64,000 nucleotides of DNA from CAZGSD01 sp964528305 (GCA_964528305.1 CAZGSD010000002.1:1-64000), one strand, 5' to 3'. Shown: positions 1-9,657, counted from the first letter of the stretch. Translations and numbers: made by a program. The notes: generated by a model from the sequence alone, not told the origin.

Positions 1-165
1 GCGTGCCCATTTTTCCTTTTTATATTTTTCTGGCACTTCTTCCGCCCGGCCAGGCAAGTCACGCACATGACCTATGGAGGCTTCCACTCTGAAATCTTTC
101 CCCAGATATTTCGATATAGTCTTAGCTTTGGCCGGAGACTCTACTATCACTAAAGGTTTAGACAT
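1..165 (-). CDS. topA: DNA topoisomerase I, N-terminal part (runs off window)
   Basis: Only the first 55 codons are present; the gene continues beyond the left edge. Read on the minus strand from the ATG at 163-165, the protein begins MSKPLVIVESPAKAKTISKY, followed by a GHVRDLP motif at residues 32-38. This is the Toprim-domain start of type IA topoisomerases, with the first acidic Toprim glutamate in VESPAKAKT. The enzyme relaxes negative supercoils by a transient 5'-phosphotyrosine strand break. The catalytic tyrosine and zinc-ribbon parts lie outside the window. It is divergent from pepF, with a 78-base spacer that must hold both promoters. Family assignment is firm. Confidence 0.93.
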   Translation of the reverse strand, partial: MSKPLVIVESPAKAKTISKYLGKDFRVEASIGHVRDLPGRAEEVPEKYKKEKWAR

Positions 166-243
166 CTATTTATTTTTTCAAAAACTTGCTCAATAATACT
201 GATCGGGGCCATTATGTCAAAAAGCAATTTATAAAACATCTCA

Positions 244-2070
244 ATGTCCACAACAAAAAAAGACGGTCCCAAAGAAAAACATTATTTTGAAAAACGCTCA
301 CTAGTACCATCAGAACATCAATGGAAGCTGGAAAAAATGTATGCGTCTATCGCGGAATGGGAAAAACATTTTCGCCAGGTAAAAAAACTTTTGCCACCTC
401 TCTCCGCCTACCGTGGAAAATTAAAATCCACCACTGTTATTTACGAATATTTTCAGGCAGCTTCATCTGTAATTCGTCAGATCGAGAAGCTTTATGTCTA
501 TGCCAGTCACGGGGCGGCTGTCGATTTGTCACACCAGGAGTTACAAATACTTACGCAAAAATCACAAAATCTCTACGCTGAATTCTCTCAAACTGTTTCT
601 TTTCAGGGGCCGGAACTTTCCAAACTCAGTGACGCCGTTTTGAAAAAAATGATCGCCAATAAAAAATTTCATCCCTATCACCGTGAGCTGCGACTCATTT
701 TAGCAAAAAAGAAACATATTCTATCCGATGGAGAAGAGTCACTGCTCTCACAGGTCAGCAAATTATCTTCTGGTCCGGATGATATTTTTAGCGCTTTGGA
801 AAACATTGATCTGTCTTTTCCCCAGGTGAAAAACGAAAAAGGGCAGTTGCTCCAATTAACCAATGGCAATTTCATTACTTTTTTAGAAAACCCCAAACGT
901 TCAGTTCGCCAGGATGTTTTCGAAAAATATTATCAGTCCTATCAAAGTCATATTCATACTTTTGCCCAGACTCTCAATCTGGCGGTCAAACAGCATGAAT
1001 TCTACGCGCGGGCCCGCCGTCACCAGTCCTGTTTAGCGGCCTCCCTCTCCGGAAACATGATCGACCCCAAAGTTTATCACACTCTAATCGAGCAGGCTCA
1101 TCAGGCTTTGCCTATTCTCCATAAATACATGTCTTTTCGCGCCAAAAAACTCGGCGTCAAAAAACTCGGCATGTGGGATATGCGTGTTAATTTACTAAAA
1201 GCTCCCCCTCTCAAATTTACTTTTGATGAAGCGGTAGAGATTTGTCTAGAAGCCTTACTGCCATTGGGAGATGAATATATCCGTATCCTGGAACGCGGCC
1301 TGCGCGGGGGTTGGGTGGATAAATTCGAAAATAAAGGCAAACGTGGTGGAGCTTTTTCCGGTGGCTGTTATGATTCAGATCCATACATACTAATGAATTT
1401 CACTGGCAGTCTCAATGACGTCTATACCTTGATACACGAAGCGGGTCACTCCATGCACTCGTGGCTGGCCAGAAATAATCAACCCTACAGTCTGGCTGAT
1501 TATTCGCTGTTCACGGCTGAAATTGCTTCCACGGTCAATGAACGCTTGTTAACAGATTATTTATTTAAAAAATACAGCGGGAAAAATCGCCAAATCATCA
1601 TTGCCTATGAAATAGATGCTATCCGTGCCACCTATTTCCGCCAAACCATGTTTGCTGAATTTGAATTAAACATTCATCAAAAATTGGAACGTGATGAACC
1701 CCTCACCGTGCAATATTTCAACGAAGAATACGCTCGATTAAATCGCCTCTATCATGGTCAGGCGGTAGGGGATGATGCTTATATACAATACGAATGGGCC
1801 CGTATTCCACATTTTTATTACAATTTCTACGTCTATCAATACGCCACCGGCATCGCCGCCGCTTACTTTTTTGCCGAACAAATTCTGTCGCCAAAAAGCG
1901 GTCGAACAGCAGCAGAGAAATATTTAAACTTCCTCAAAAGCGGCGGCGATCATTTCCCACTGATACAGTTAAAACGTTCCGGATTGGATTTCACCAACAA
2001 GGAACTTTATCAATCAGTTGCCAAAAAATTACAAAAATGCTTAAATTCACTTGGGGATCTACCCAAATAA
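244..2070 (+). CDS. pepF: Oligoendopeptidase F-like M3 metallopeptidase
   Basis: This is a 608-residue protein of the M3 (thimet/PepF) family, the usual length for oligoendopeptidase F. The zinc site is visible as H398-E-A-G-H402, with E426 in the downstream FTAEIAST segment as the probable third ligand. The helical N-terminal half is typical of the lid that limits substrates to short peptides. It has no signal peptide, so it probably degrades oligopeptides in the cytoplasm, which would suit an organism that lives on imported peptides. The ATG start follows no clear Shine-Dalgarno site. The next gene begins 20 bases downstream on the same strand and may be cotranscribed. Confidence 0.93.
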   Translation: MSTTKKDGPKEKHYFEKRSLVPSEHQWKLEKMYASIAEWEKHFRQVKKLLPPLSAYRGKLKSTTVIYEYFQAASSVIRQIEKLYVYASHGAAVDLSHQELQILTQKSQNLYAEFSQTVSFQGPELSKLSDAVLKKMIANKKFHPYHRELRLILAKKKHILSDGEESLLSQVSKLSSGPDDIFSALENIDLSFPQVKNEKGQLLQLTNGNFITFLENPKRSVRQDVFEKYYQSYQSHIHTFAQTLNLAVKQHEFYARARRHQSCLAASLSGNMIDPKVYHTLIEQAHQALPILHKYMSFRAKKLGVKKLGMWDMRVNLLKAPPLKFTFDEAVEICLEALLPLGDEYIRILERGLRGGWVDKFENKGKRGGAFSGGCYDSDPYILMNFTGSLNDVYTLIHEAGHSMHSWLARNNQPYSLADYSLFTAEIASTVNERLLTDYLFKKYSGKNRQIIIAYEIDAIRATYFRQTMFAEFELNIHQKLERDEPLTVQYFNEEYARLNRLYHGQAVGDDAYIQYEWARIPHFYYNFYVYQYATGIAAAYFFAEQILSPKSGRTAAEKYLNFLKSGGDHFPLIQLKRSGLDFTNKELYQSVAKKLQKCLNSLGDLPK

Positions 2071-2089
2071 TTCTTAACAAAAAAGAAAA

Positions 2090-2506
2090 ATGAAAAGTAA
2101 ATTTATGTCTCCGACCATGATGTGTCCCAAAGTAGCTCCCTGGGCCAGACTCGCTCTACGCGTACTCGTTGGTTTTATTTTTCTGCGCGCTGGTTGGATG
2201 AAATTACAAAATCCCGCCATGGTGGAAGGAATGCTTGCTGGTATGAATTTCCCTCTACCAGCCTTGATGTCCTGGCTTTTAATTCTGTCTGAATTGGTTG
2301 GTGGAGCACTGCTCATGCTAGGACTTTGGACTGGCTACAGTACCATTCCTTTGATGATAGTTATGGCAGTAGCTTTCTTTGTGGTACATATGAAAGATGG
2401 TTTCAATGAGAGCCAATTAGTATTACTACTTTTCCTGGTTCTACTTGGTTTCCATACTGCCGGCGCTGGAGAACTCTCTCTCGATCAGAAAATGTCTAAA
2501 AAATAA
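2090..2506 (+). CDS. DoxX family membrane protein
   Basis: A 138-residue protein with four hydrophobic segments and the DoxX pattern near the first helix (LALRVLVGFIFLRAGWMKL), then a second helix containing ILSELVGGALLMLGL. DoxX/SURF4-like proteins are small membrane proteins often linked to thiol or oxidative-stress complexes; the reaction here cannot be told from sequence. It lies 20 bases after pepF and 19 bases before an SLH protein, so the three may form one transcript. Several Met codons occur near the start (residues 1, 6, 10 and 11), so the exact start is uncertain. Confidence 0.82.
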   Translation: MKSKFMSPTMMCPKVAPWARLALRVLVGFIFLRAGWMKLQNPAMVEGMLAGMNFPLPALMSWLLILSELVGGALLMLGLWTGYSTIPLMIVMAVAFFVVHMKDGFNESQLVLLLFLVLLGFHTAGAGELSLDQKMSKK

Positions 2507-2524
2507 AAATTTTCTTACAACAAC

Positions 2525-3649
2525 ATGAATAAAGCATTATCCGTTTTACTGTGGTCTTTAATTTTTTCTTCCATTATTACTGGTACAGCGCTAGCCACCA
2601 GTAGCTCCAACACTGTCGTCACTCCAGATGACAGTGAAACGGAAAATGCTGAAACTGAAAATGTTGAAATGAAAAATTTCCGTGACGTGCCAGCCAATCA
2701 TCCTTACGGTAAAGCCATTTTAGAATTACGAAAAACCTCCTTACTAAAGGGCTATCCTGACGAATCCTATCGGCCGGAGCAACCACTCAACCGCGTCGAA
2801 GCACTCAAGCTGATCTTCGAAGCGGCAGCCATTCAATTGGACAACGAAGTGGCTCCGGCCGAATTTAGTGATACAGAGAAGAAAGCTTGGTATAGCGGAT
2901 ATTTAAACAAAGCTGTCTTCTTGGAAGTTGTGAATGGCTATTCAGATGGTAGTTTTCGAGCCTCCAATCCAGTCAACCTGGTTGAGTTCTTGAAAATGCT
3001 GCTCATTGCTCAAAAAGCAGATTTTTCCGGACTCAATCTCTCGGAAATGTCTTATGCTGATATTCAGCCCGGTCAGTGGTACATGCGCTACGTCAATTTT
3101 GCCAAGAAGCACGGACTGCTTGATACGGATAAAAATAATCGCATCAACCCTTCTGCCCCACTAACCCGTGGTCGTGCCGCCGAAATTATTCACCGCTTCC
3201 GTCAGATGAAGTCTCGTCCAGCCAGTGCGGTCAAACCAGGCGATGAACTCGCTCTCTATGTCAGCAAGGGACACAAATTCGCCATACGCTACCCCAAACT
3301 CTGGTTCTACGCCTATCTGGAAAATTCCGCCACTCCGGATTCTGCTCTCACTTATGGTTTTGGCCCCAAAGATTTGAACTTAAATCCACCAGCAGTCACT
3401 TTGAAATTATTACCAGCACCAAAAAACTTCTCTGCCAGCAAGAGTTACCAAGGATTTGATTATGCCCGGGACGTAGCCGAAGATGGACAAATCCTTCTGT
3501 CAGCTAAAATCAACGGATCCCCTTGGCTTTTCCAACTATCAGGATCTCTAGTTCTGGAAGAATCCATGGTGCAAATGCTTAGCTCCCTGACTGCCGATAT
3601 CGACGGTCTGGAATCCTACAATCCAGCGGCAAAAACAACGACGCCATAG
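2525..3649 (+). CDS. SLH-domain surface protein
   Basis: A 374-residue exported protein. Residues 1-25 form a signal peptide ending near TALA. An acidic, Thr/Glu-rich linker follows, then three S-layer homology repeats at about 52-100, 114-160 and 177-228, each with the aromatic/Asp start and the GYPDESYRP or GYSDGSFRA turn. SLH triplets bind secondary cell-wall polymers in other bacteria, so the protein is probably held at the cell surface. Residues 240-374 form a separate beta-rich region I do not recognise. The gene ends at 3649 and abuts a convergent NTPase gene with no spacer. Confidence 0.87.
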   Translation: MNKALSVLLWSLIFSSIITGTALATSSSNTVVTPDDSETENAETENVEMKNFRDVPANHPYGKAILELRKTSLLKGYPDESYRPEQPLNRVEALKLIFEAAAIQLDNEVAPAEFSDTEKKAWYSGYLNKAVFLEVVNGYSDGSFRASNPVNLVEFLKMLLIAQKADFSGLNLSEMSYADIQPGQWYMRYVNFAKKHGLLDTDKNNRINPSAPLTRGRAAEIIHRFRQMKSRPASAVKPGDELALYVSKGHKFAIRYPKLWFYAYLENSATPDSALTYGFGPKDLNLNPPAVTLKLLPAPKNFSASKSYQGFDYARDVAEDGQILLSAKINGSPWLFQLSGSLVLEESMVQMLSSLTADIDGLESYNPAAKTTTP

Positions 3650-4189
3650 TTAATAATGACCATCATTAAGTAAGTGAATCAAAGCCATATGAACCGCTTG
3701 CTCTGAATATGCGGTTCTAGAAACAATACCTTTAGTCAAAATTCCAATCATTCCCTGCTCCTCAGCAAATTTTGGATCATCAGCAAAGCCCATTTCCAGG
3801 GCTATTGGCCCAATTGCTTTCCCTTCGGCAATTACTTTTTCAATCATTGCTTTGGGATATTCAAAACAACTAGAAAGCCCCAAATGATAGGTTTGCCCAT
3901 CATAAATAGCGCAGGCGGTCGTATCCATGTATTCACTTTTAGTATGTGGTACTGAAAATATACCCGATTCTAGACCGACGGCCAGAGCTGCGTTGGTAGC
4001 CTCAAATGCAGCACGGGCTCTGTTTTTGGCACCATTTATAGTAGCTTCCAACCCTACGGGCTGATCTGCCACCCCAGAAATAACCGATACAGATATTATC
4101 TCCGAGTCGGCATATTGAGGGTATTGGCTCAAAGCGTTTTTCAGTGCGGCAATTTTGCCTTTATTGGTAGTACCTATAGCAATTTTCAT
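3650..4189 (-). CDS. yjjX: Inosine/xanthosine triphosphatase, YjjX (DUF84) family
   Basis: This 179-residue protein matches the YjjX/DUF84 non-canonical NTP phosphatase family. It starts MKIAIGTTNKGKIAAL, the nucleotide-binding N-terminus, and contains GLEATINGAKNRA and AVGLESGIF, which are the two family motifs. The enzymes hydrolyse ITP and XTP to keep deaminated purines out of nucleic acids. Length is normal for the family. The stop codon at 3650-3652 directly abuts the stop of the convergent SLH gene. tRNA-Pro lies just upstream on the same strand. Confidence 0.87.
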   Translation of the reverse strand: MKIAIGTTNKGKIAALKNALSQYPQYADSEIISVSVISGVADQPVGLEATINGAKNRARAAFEATNAALAVGLESGIFSVPHTKSEYMDTTACAIYDGQTYHLGLSSCFEYPKAMIEKVIAEGKAIGPIALEMGFADDPKFAEEQGMIGILTKGIVSRTAYSEQAVHMALIHLLNDGHY

Positions 4190-4211
4190 GATACACAGTG
4201 AAAGCCCAAAA

Positions 4212-4288
4212 TGGTCGGAGTAGTGGGACTTGAACCCACGACCTCATGCACCCCATGCATGCGCGCTAGCCAACTGCGCTATACCCCG
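4212..4288 (-). tRNA. tRNA-Pro (GGG)
   Basis: A 77-nt cloverleaf on the minus strand. The acceptor stem CGGGGTA pairs with TACTCCG, the D stem is GCGC/GCGC, the anticodon stem is CATGC/GCATG with loop ATGGGGT (anticodon GGG), and the T stem is GTGGG/CCCAC. The discriminator A and CCA are encoded. Confidence 0.95.
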
Positions 4289-4363
4289 ACAATTACAAAA
4301 AAAGACCGCCGACATTATGTGGTAAGTAGGCAGCATTAGTCAAACAGTATGACTATATAAAGA

Positions 4364-5098
4364 TTAAAACTCCATACCTCCACCAAGTAAAAGATATAGT
4401 CCACATTCCTTATCACCATTTTTTCCAATATCACAGGTAATATTGGTTCCGCCACTAAATAACGCTTGCTTTCTCCAATGCCAGTATATTTTTGTTCCCG
4501 CCTCTACCACGGCAAACGGATTATAATGATACACTATAGCCTCTCTAAGCGGTCTGTTAGGAGGTGTTACTACAGCATTAGTATGGGTATGACTGATGCC
4601 AGCCCCCACAGCAAAGCTTCCTAGTAGTTCTAACCAGGGAATATCACGAAATCGATAAGTAATTTCCATGCCAAGCGGTGTTGCATAGTATCTATCACCT
4701 TTTTCTATTGAGTGTCCAAAACTGCCAAATTCAAAAGCAAGGCCAGGAGCCCAGTGCCATCTAATTGGACCATCCGTCAAACGCATATCCAAGCTATACC
4801 CAGCGTGAAAAACCGACACATTTTGTCCCAAGCCATGTCCCACTTCCACCGTAATAGCATGAGTATGGGGGGAGTGTTTCGATTCTGTAACACGTTTAGA
4901 CTGTATCGATTGAGGACTGGGCTTATGTGACAAAACACGCTCCGCCGCATCTGCATCTGCAGTCATCAATGTTAATATAATTCCGCATATCGCCCTACGA
5001 GTGCCCTCAACTAGAGTCTCACCTAAAACTTTGGGGTGATTTGTATTTTTCATGAGCTCAGCTGAGCTTGATGCGTTACCACGATACTGGTCAAACAT
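4364..5098 (-). CDS. Secreted or outer-surface beta-barrel-like protein of unknown family
   Basis: I do not recognise a family for this 244-residue protein. If translation begins at the internal Met16 (MKNTNHPK), the next 35 residues read as a signal peptide: basic RR, hydrophobic ICGIILTLM, then an ADADA cleavage-like site. From about residue 80 on, the sequence alternates polar and aromatic residues in strand-like stretches and ends in LLLGGGMEF. A terminal aromatic after such a pattern is typical of outer-membrane barrels, which is odd for a lineage thought to lack a classical outer membrane. It sits alone between tRNA-Pro and the next minus-strand gene. The gene call is reasonable; the structural reading is inference. 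Confidence 0.6.
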   Translation of the reverse strand: MFDQYRGNASSSAELMKNTNHPKVLGETLVEGTRRAICGIILTLMTADADAAERVLSHKPSPQSIQSKRVTESKHSPHTHAITVEVGHGLGQNVSVFHAGYSLDMRLTDGPIRWHWAPGLAFEFGSFGHSIEKGDRYYATPLGMEITYRFRDIPWLELLGSFAVGAGISHTHTNAVVTPPNRPLREAIVYHYNPFAVVEAGTKIYWHWRKQALFSGGTNITCDIGKNGDKECGLYLLLGGGMEF

Positions 5099-5196
5099 AT
5101 CTGCAATAAATTTTTACAATCATTTTAAAAAACAACTAAACTGTCATACGCTTATTTATATAAACAGTCTAGATTGCCAAACATATGAAAAACACA

Positions 5197-6615
5197 TTAT
5201 TGTTTACTAAATTCAGTTTGATAACTGTTTGGATCAGTGAATGAAGTAACAATTATCAATGATTTGGATCGCATTTTTTCAACAATTTCTCGATCATTAA
5301 GGAGTTGTAGCATTAATTCTTTATATACCTCAGTCATATCGTCACGCCCTTTCAATAGATCAAGATGCAGTATAGCTGGCTTGTCAGGTTTAGACTTCCT
5401 AAAATTGGCCTCAATAATGCCTAGCAACTTTTTGATAATTGCCGTCAAATTAACTGAGTTATTCGTCCAAGATATTTCCAATACGCTTTGTCCGAGTAAA
5501 GTATGAGCATAATGTTTATTACTCACTCGTATAGCCTGTTCACCGTGTTTATCGGTATCTATCCCATAATGATTTGAGACATATTTGCGATAAACACCAA
5601 ACATATTTTTATCTGTATCTGGAGGTGTAAAGCATTCTTGAGCTTTCGAAAAAACCTCCCCATATTCATTTATAATCTTATTATCAATTCGATAATTTTG
5701 ACTGGCTCCACTATATATATGGCCACCTTCTCTAGTATCATGAGTGGTGTGATATACTTTTAAATCACCACGCTCATAGCAGTCAGGGTAAGTTTCCTGT
5801 AGCCATTTATCAATCAAAAAACAGTTTTTCACCGCTTCTAATTGGGCCAACCCAAAATCACTGCCATGTGCGCCACAACCATGTGCGTCATCATTAGCGC
5901 AAAAGTGTGACTGAATCTGCATCACAAAACGTCCAAACACATCTCCTAAATTCTGCTTATTTCTAAGATATTTTTGAAGCTTACTGCCATACATAAAGTG
6001 TAGCCTATCTTTAATCATCGGCCATTGGTCACCTGTATATATGGATTCTAAATCTTTCATAGACCGTGGAGTCGGTATTTCCGGAAATATAATCAGCCCG
6101 GCTTGGGGCAGCCATGGTGAGGCAAAACGTGAGAGCACCTCTTCACTACTCAAGCATAATGTAGGACAGTTGCGCCCATCGGCACAGGCTACCACCACTT
6201 CAGTCAGTTTTTTACCGGGGCGTTCCGGGTCATCCAGATGAAAAGCCGCCCGATGTTCATTAAAAAGGCGTCTTTCTTCCACCAGTAATCTGTTTATGTC
6301 TGAAGCGTAGCGAATATATTCATTAGTATTGGCAAAACCCTCAGAGGGCTCTTCGGGAAATTCTCTAAAATGTTGCTCTAAAAAAGCTCTTATAAATTGG
6401 AGTTCTTCTGGACGTAGTGGTAATTCCTTCAGCAGATCGCCGATATCTGAATTTGTACCTGCCATCCCGCTCCTAAATTCTCTAATTAAGCGAGTCACGG
6501 CCAAGGTCTGTGCCCTGGCGCTGGCCGGCTCCAATTGTTCTCCCGCCGCCCCACCATCTATACCACCACTAATACCAGGTTTTTCCAGATCTTCCTGTTG
6601 GCTATATCCAGTCAT
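5197..6615 (-). CDS. Unknown protein with carbonic-anhydrase-like metal motifs
   Basis: A 472-residue soluble protein with no family I can name. In the middle it has VVVACADGRNC (C144-x-D146-x-R148), the CxDxR pattern that carries a zinc cysteine and the Asp-Arg pair in beta-carbonic anhydrases. About 100 residues later comes a His/Cys-rich stretch, HFCANDDAHGCGAHG (H237, C239, H245, C247, H250), where the canonical enzyme has HxxC. Spacing is longer than in true beta-carbonic anhydrases, so activity is unproven. The neighbour, divergently transcribed, is a SulP anion transporter; SulP proteins often pair with carbonic anhydrases. The first 50 residues are low-complexity. A metal-binding role is likely; hydration of CO2 is speculation. 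Confidence 0.65.
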   Translation of the reverse strand: MTGYSQQEDLEKPGISGGIDGGAAGEQLEPASARAQTLAVTRLIREFRSGMAGTNSDIGDLLKELPLRPEELQFIRAFLEQHFREFPEEPSEGFANTNEYIRYASDINRLLVEERRLFNEHRAAFHLDDPERPGKKLTEVVVACADGRNCPTLCLSSEEVLSRFASPWLPQAGLIIFPEIPTPRSMKDLESIYTGDQWPMIKDRLHFMYGSKLQKYLRNKQNLGDVFGRFVMQIQSHFCANDDAHGCGAHGSDFGLAQLEAVKNCFLIDKWLQETYPDCYERGDLKVYHTTHDTREGGHIYSGASQNYRIDNKIINEYGEVFSKAQECFTPPDTDKNMFGVYRKYVSNHYGIDTDKHGEQAIRVSNKHYAHTLLGQSVLEISWTNNSVNLTAIIKKLLGIIEANFRKSKPDKPAILHLDLLKGRDDMTEVYKELMLQLLNDREIVEKMRSKSLIIVTSFTDPNSYQTEFSKQ

Positions 6616-6802
6616 AAATTTATCATTCGTTTATATTCCAGCACCTGGAGAAAGAGAAATATACTCTTCCAAAATGGGAAATCAATGCCAGTTACCTAAT
6701 ATATTTAAACACAAAACGTGAAAAAAGCAATAGAAGAGTAGAAAAACCGGTGAATTTTACATTTAAAGGCGTATATTGTGGCGCGTTCATTTACACTACA
6801 AT

Positions 6803-8485
6803 ATGACAACACATATCAAACATTCCAAAGCCTTCTCCATGGCGGGAATAAGGGAGTATTTTCGTGGCGACTTCAAACATGACTTGATTGCCGGAATTAT
6901 CGTTGGTTTGATAGCCCTGCCATTAGCTATAGCATTTTCTGTAGCCTCTGGAGCCCGTGCCGAGCAAGGACTTTACACGTCCATCATTGCCGGATTAATC
7001 ATGGGTGGATTATCAGGGTCCCGTTTTCAGATTTCCGGCCCGACTGGGGCGTTTATAGTGATTTTACTGGGAGTAGTGAATGAGTTTGGCTTGGATGGTT
7101 TGATGGTTGCTGGTTTTATGGCAGGACTTATTCTTTTGGCCATGGGGATTTTCCGCTTCGGAGGAGTAATTAAATTCATACCTTATCCCGTCACCGTCGG
7201 ATTTACCACGGGTATAGGTTTAATTATTTTTACAGGCCAGCTAAAGGATGTGTTTGGGCTGATTTTTGAACACAGGCCTCATGGTTTTATAGAAAACATA
7301 CAGATGGTTGGGCAGGCCTTGATGAGGGGCATCAATCTATCTTCTCTAATAATCTCAGCCATTACCATCATTACTTTTATACTATGGAAGCGTAAAGTTA
7401 AATCCATCCCACCGGCCCCAATCGCTTTGGTGGCTGGTCTTGGCACTAGTTTAATTATTTCCAAATTTTTACCATCATTACTGCCAGCTCCTGCTTTAGT
7501 TGGTAATATTCCAGCCGGACTGCCAGCTTTTCAAATGCCAGATTTAAACTGGGACAAAATGCGCATTTTGATTCCATCCGCTTTCACTATCGCTATGCTT
7601 GGCGCTATCGAATCCTTACTATCTGCCGTCGTGGCGGACAGTATGACTGGAACAAAACACAATTCCAATCGTGAATTAGTTGCTCAAGGAGTAGGGAATA
7701 TCATCCTGCCTTTTTTCGGTGGCATTCCTGCTACCGGTGCCATCGCCCGTACCGCCGCCAATATACGCAATGGGGGGCGCACCCGTATGTCATCTATTAT
7801 TCACGCCCTAACTCTGCTGCTAATTGTTTTGGTGGCGGCGCCACTGGCTTCCTACATACCAATGGGGGCTTTGGCTGGTATTTTGGTTATGGTCTCTATT
7901 AATATGGCGGAAATCCCACATTTCATCCGTCTCCTGCGAGCGCCCCGACAGGACGCTTTTGTCATGGTTCTAACTTTCTTACTTACCGTGTTTGTCGATC
8001 TGACTGTAGCCGTTGGAGTGGGGATTGTGATGGCAGCCATGCTGTTTATCAAACGCGTCAGCAATGTTGATATTAAATTGATACAGGATGAATCTTTACG
8101 TGGTGGCTCTGAAGGAGCTAGACGTCTGCATGCTAGTATAGAAAAATATCCACAAATTCGTCTCTACGAATTGACTGGGCCTCTTTTCTTCGGGGCTGCC
8201 AGTCAATTGGAAGATATGATAGAGCACGATCATGGGCAGACTTTAATTCTACGCATGAAGCATGTAAATTCTATCGACGCTACCGCCTGCCACGCTCTGA
8301 GTTCTATCATCAATCGCGTCATGCACGAGAAAAACGGCAAAGTCTATTTAGCCACTCTGCAACCAGAAGTTAAGTCAGTATTGGCGGCCACCGGATTAAT
8401 CAAAAAAATTGGTGGTGAGCATTATTGCCCAGAAAGTGCCACCAAGGCTATCGAATTAGCCAAAGCTGAGTTGGGTATAGTTTAA
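6803..8485 (+). CDS. SulP-family inorganic anion transporter with STAS domain
   Basis: About 560 residues. The membrane part (roughly residues 15-410) begins with the SulP signature DLIAGIIVGLIALPLAIAFSVASGA and contains the QISGPTGAF motif of the substrate site. The C-terminal 130 residues form a cytoplasmic STAS domain ending ELAKAELGIV. Family members move sulfate, bicarbonate or other anions, often with Na+ or H+. The frame opens at a TTG at 6776, but the ATG at 6803 (MTTHIKHSK) is the more likely start. The neighbouring divergent gene carries carbonic-anhydrase-like motifs, which hints at bicarbonate, but the substrate cannot be read from sequence. Confidence 0.92.
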   Translation: MTTHIKHSKAFSMAGIREYFRGDFKHDLIAGIIVGLIALPLAIAFSVASGARAEQGLYTSIIAGLIMGGLSGSRFQISGPTGAFIVILLGVVNEFGLDGLMVAGFMAGLILLAMGIFRFGGVIKFIPYPVTVGFTTGIGLIIFTGQLKDVFGLIFEHRPHGFIENIQMVGQALMRGINLSSLIISAITIITFILWKRKVKSIPPAPIALVAGLGTSLIISKFLPSLLPAPALVGNIPAGLPAFQMPDLNWDKMRILIPSAFTIAMLGAIESLLSAVVADSMTGTKHNSNRELVAQGVGNIILPFFGGIPATGAIARTAANIRNGGRTRMSSIIHALTLLLIVLVAAPLASYIPMGALAGILVMVSINMAEIPHFIRLLRAPRQDAFVMVLTFLLTVFVDLTVAVGVGIVMAAMLFIKRVSNVDIKLIQDESLRGGSEGARRLHASIEKYPQIRLYELTGPLFFGAASQLEDMIEHDHGQTLILRMKHVNSIDATACHALSSIINRVMHEKNGKVYLATLQPEVKSVLAATGLIKKIGGEHYCPESATKAIELAKAELGIV

Positions 8486-8487
8486 AA

Positions 8488-8574
<87 letters not shown>

Positions 8575-8626
8575 CCGGCCCACCCATTATAGGCAAAAAA
8601 GAACTATTGTAAATGAAAACTAATCC

Positions 8627-9565
8627 TTAGCCATTAATCAAATATTCCGTGATGGCAAACACTATCCAAAAGGCAAACAATAGCAAACCTTCTTTTCTAG
8701 TCAGTACTCTTCCAGTACGCAGGAAGTAAGAAAGTATGAATGCTGCGAGCAGCATGAATACACCTGAAACATACACAATGTTTTGGGGAAAATAAAAAGG
8801 GTTTAGCAGGGCCAAAAGGCCAACTACTATCGTTCCGTCAGCCAATACGGTTCCCAGTATGTCACCTACAGCCAGAGAGTTATGATGTTGCTTCACGGCA
8901 TGCAGTGAAAAAAGCATTTCAGGAATAGTAGTACCAATACCCACGATTAGCATACCAATAAGTATGGGAGCCACACCCAGGCCACCTGCCAAGCGGGCAG
9001 CCTCATCCACCGCAAGATGTGATCCCAGTAAAAGCATAATCATCCCACTCAATAGGCCCATAAAATTACGTGCTTTTCCACCAGCCTGGACTGGCACATC
9101 AGGCGCATTATTCAGGCCATTACGCAACTCAAAATAATAAAAAATAACTCCTGTCAGAATCAATATCAACCCCTCTATGCGCGAGTAATGCCCGTTCAGA
9201 CCCATCAAAATGGGAATAAAAAATATAAAAGGATAGACCAGATTGTTTTTCAGAATTTTCTTTTCTATTTTAATGTTCTTTCCTGTCACAGCCATAATTA
9301 TCACAAACACCAGTGTTAAATCAGCCACATTGGAGCCAAATAAAGTAGCCAGGCCGAATTCCGGCATGCCACTCAATGAAGCGTTAATGGAAATAAAAGT
9401 CTCCGGAAGTATGGAAATTACTGCTACCACAATCAAACCGATCACATATTTTGACAGGCGAAAATTTTCAGCCAGCCGTACAGCATATCTGGTAGACAGC
9501 ATAGCTCCACGAGCCAGCACAAACAGTGCTCCAAAAAGTATTAAAATATTAGTAACCATACCCAT
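8627..9565 (-). CDS. Calcium/sodium antiporter (CaCA family, YrbG-like)
   Basis: A polytopic membrane protein of about 312 residues with the two inverted alpha repeats of the cation/Ca2+ exchanger superfamily: GLIVVAVISILPETFISINAS followed by GSNVADLTLV, and GMLIVGIGTTIPEMLFSLHA followed by GDILGTVLADGTIV. The acidic residues in each repeat (PE and the Asn/Asp in GSNVAD and GDILG) form the ion site. It probably exports Ca2+ in exchange for Na+ or H+. The frame extends to a TTG at 9580, but the ATG at 9565 is the better start. It follows the VOC gene on the same strand. Confidence 0.88.
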   Translation of the reverse strand: MGMVTNILILFGALFVLARGAMLSTRYAVRLAENFRLSKYVIGLIVVAVISILPETFISINASLSGMPEFGLATLFGSNVADLTLVFVIIMAVTGKNIKIEKKILKNNLVYPFIFFIPILMGLNGHYSRIEGLILILTGVIFYYFELRNGLNNAPDVPVQAGGKARNFMGLLSGMIMLLLGSHLAVDEAARLAGGLGVAPILIGMLIVGIGTTIPEMLFSLHAVKQHHNSLAVGDILGTVLADGTIVVGLLALLNPFYFPQNIVYVSGVFMLLAAFILSYFLRTGRVLTRKEGLLLFAFWIVFAITEYLING

Positions 9566-9657
9566 TTCTGCAAAATACAATGTATCTCCACATTGTAACA
9601 GAAATCAGAGGTAAACCCAAGCTCACCAAGTCGTAAAATAAATTATGACCCAGAGGT

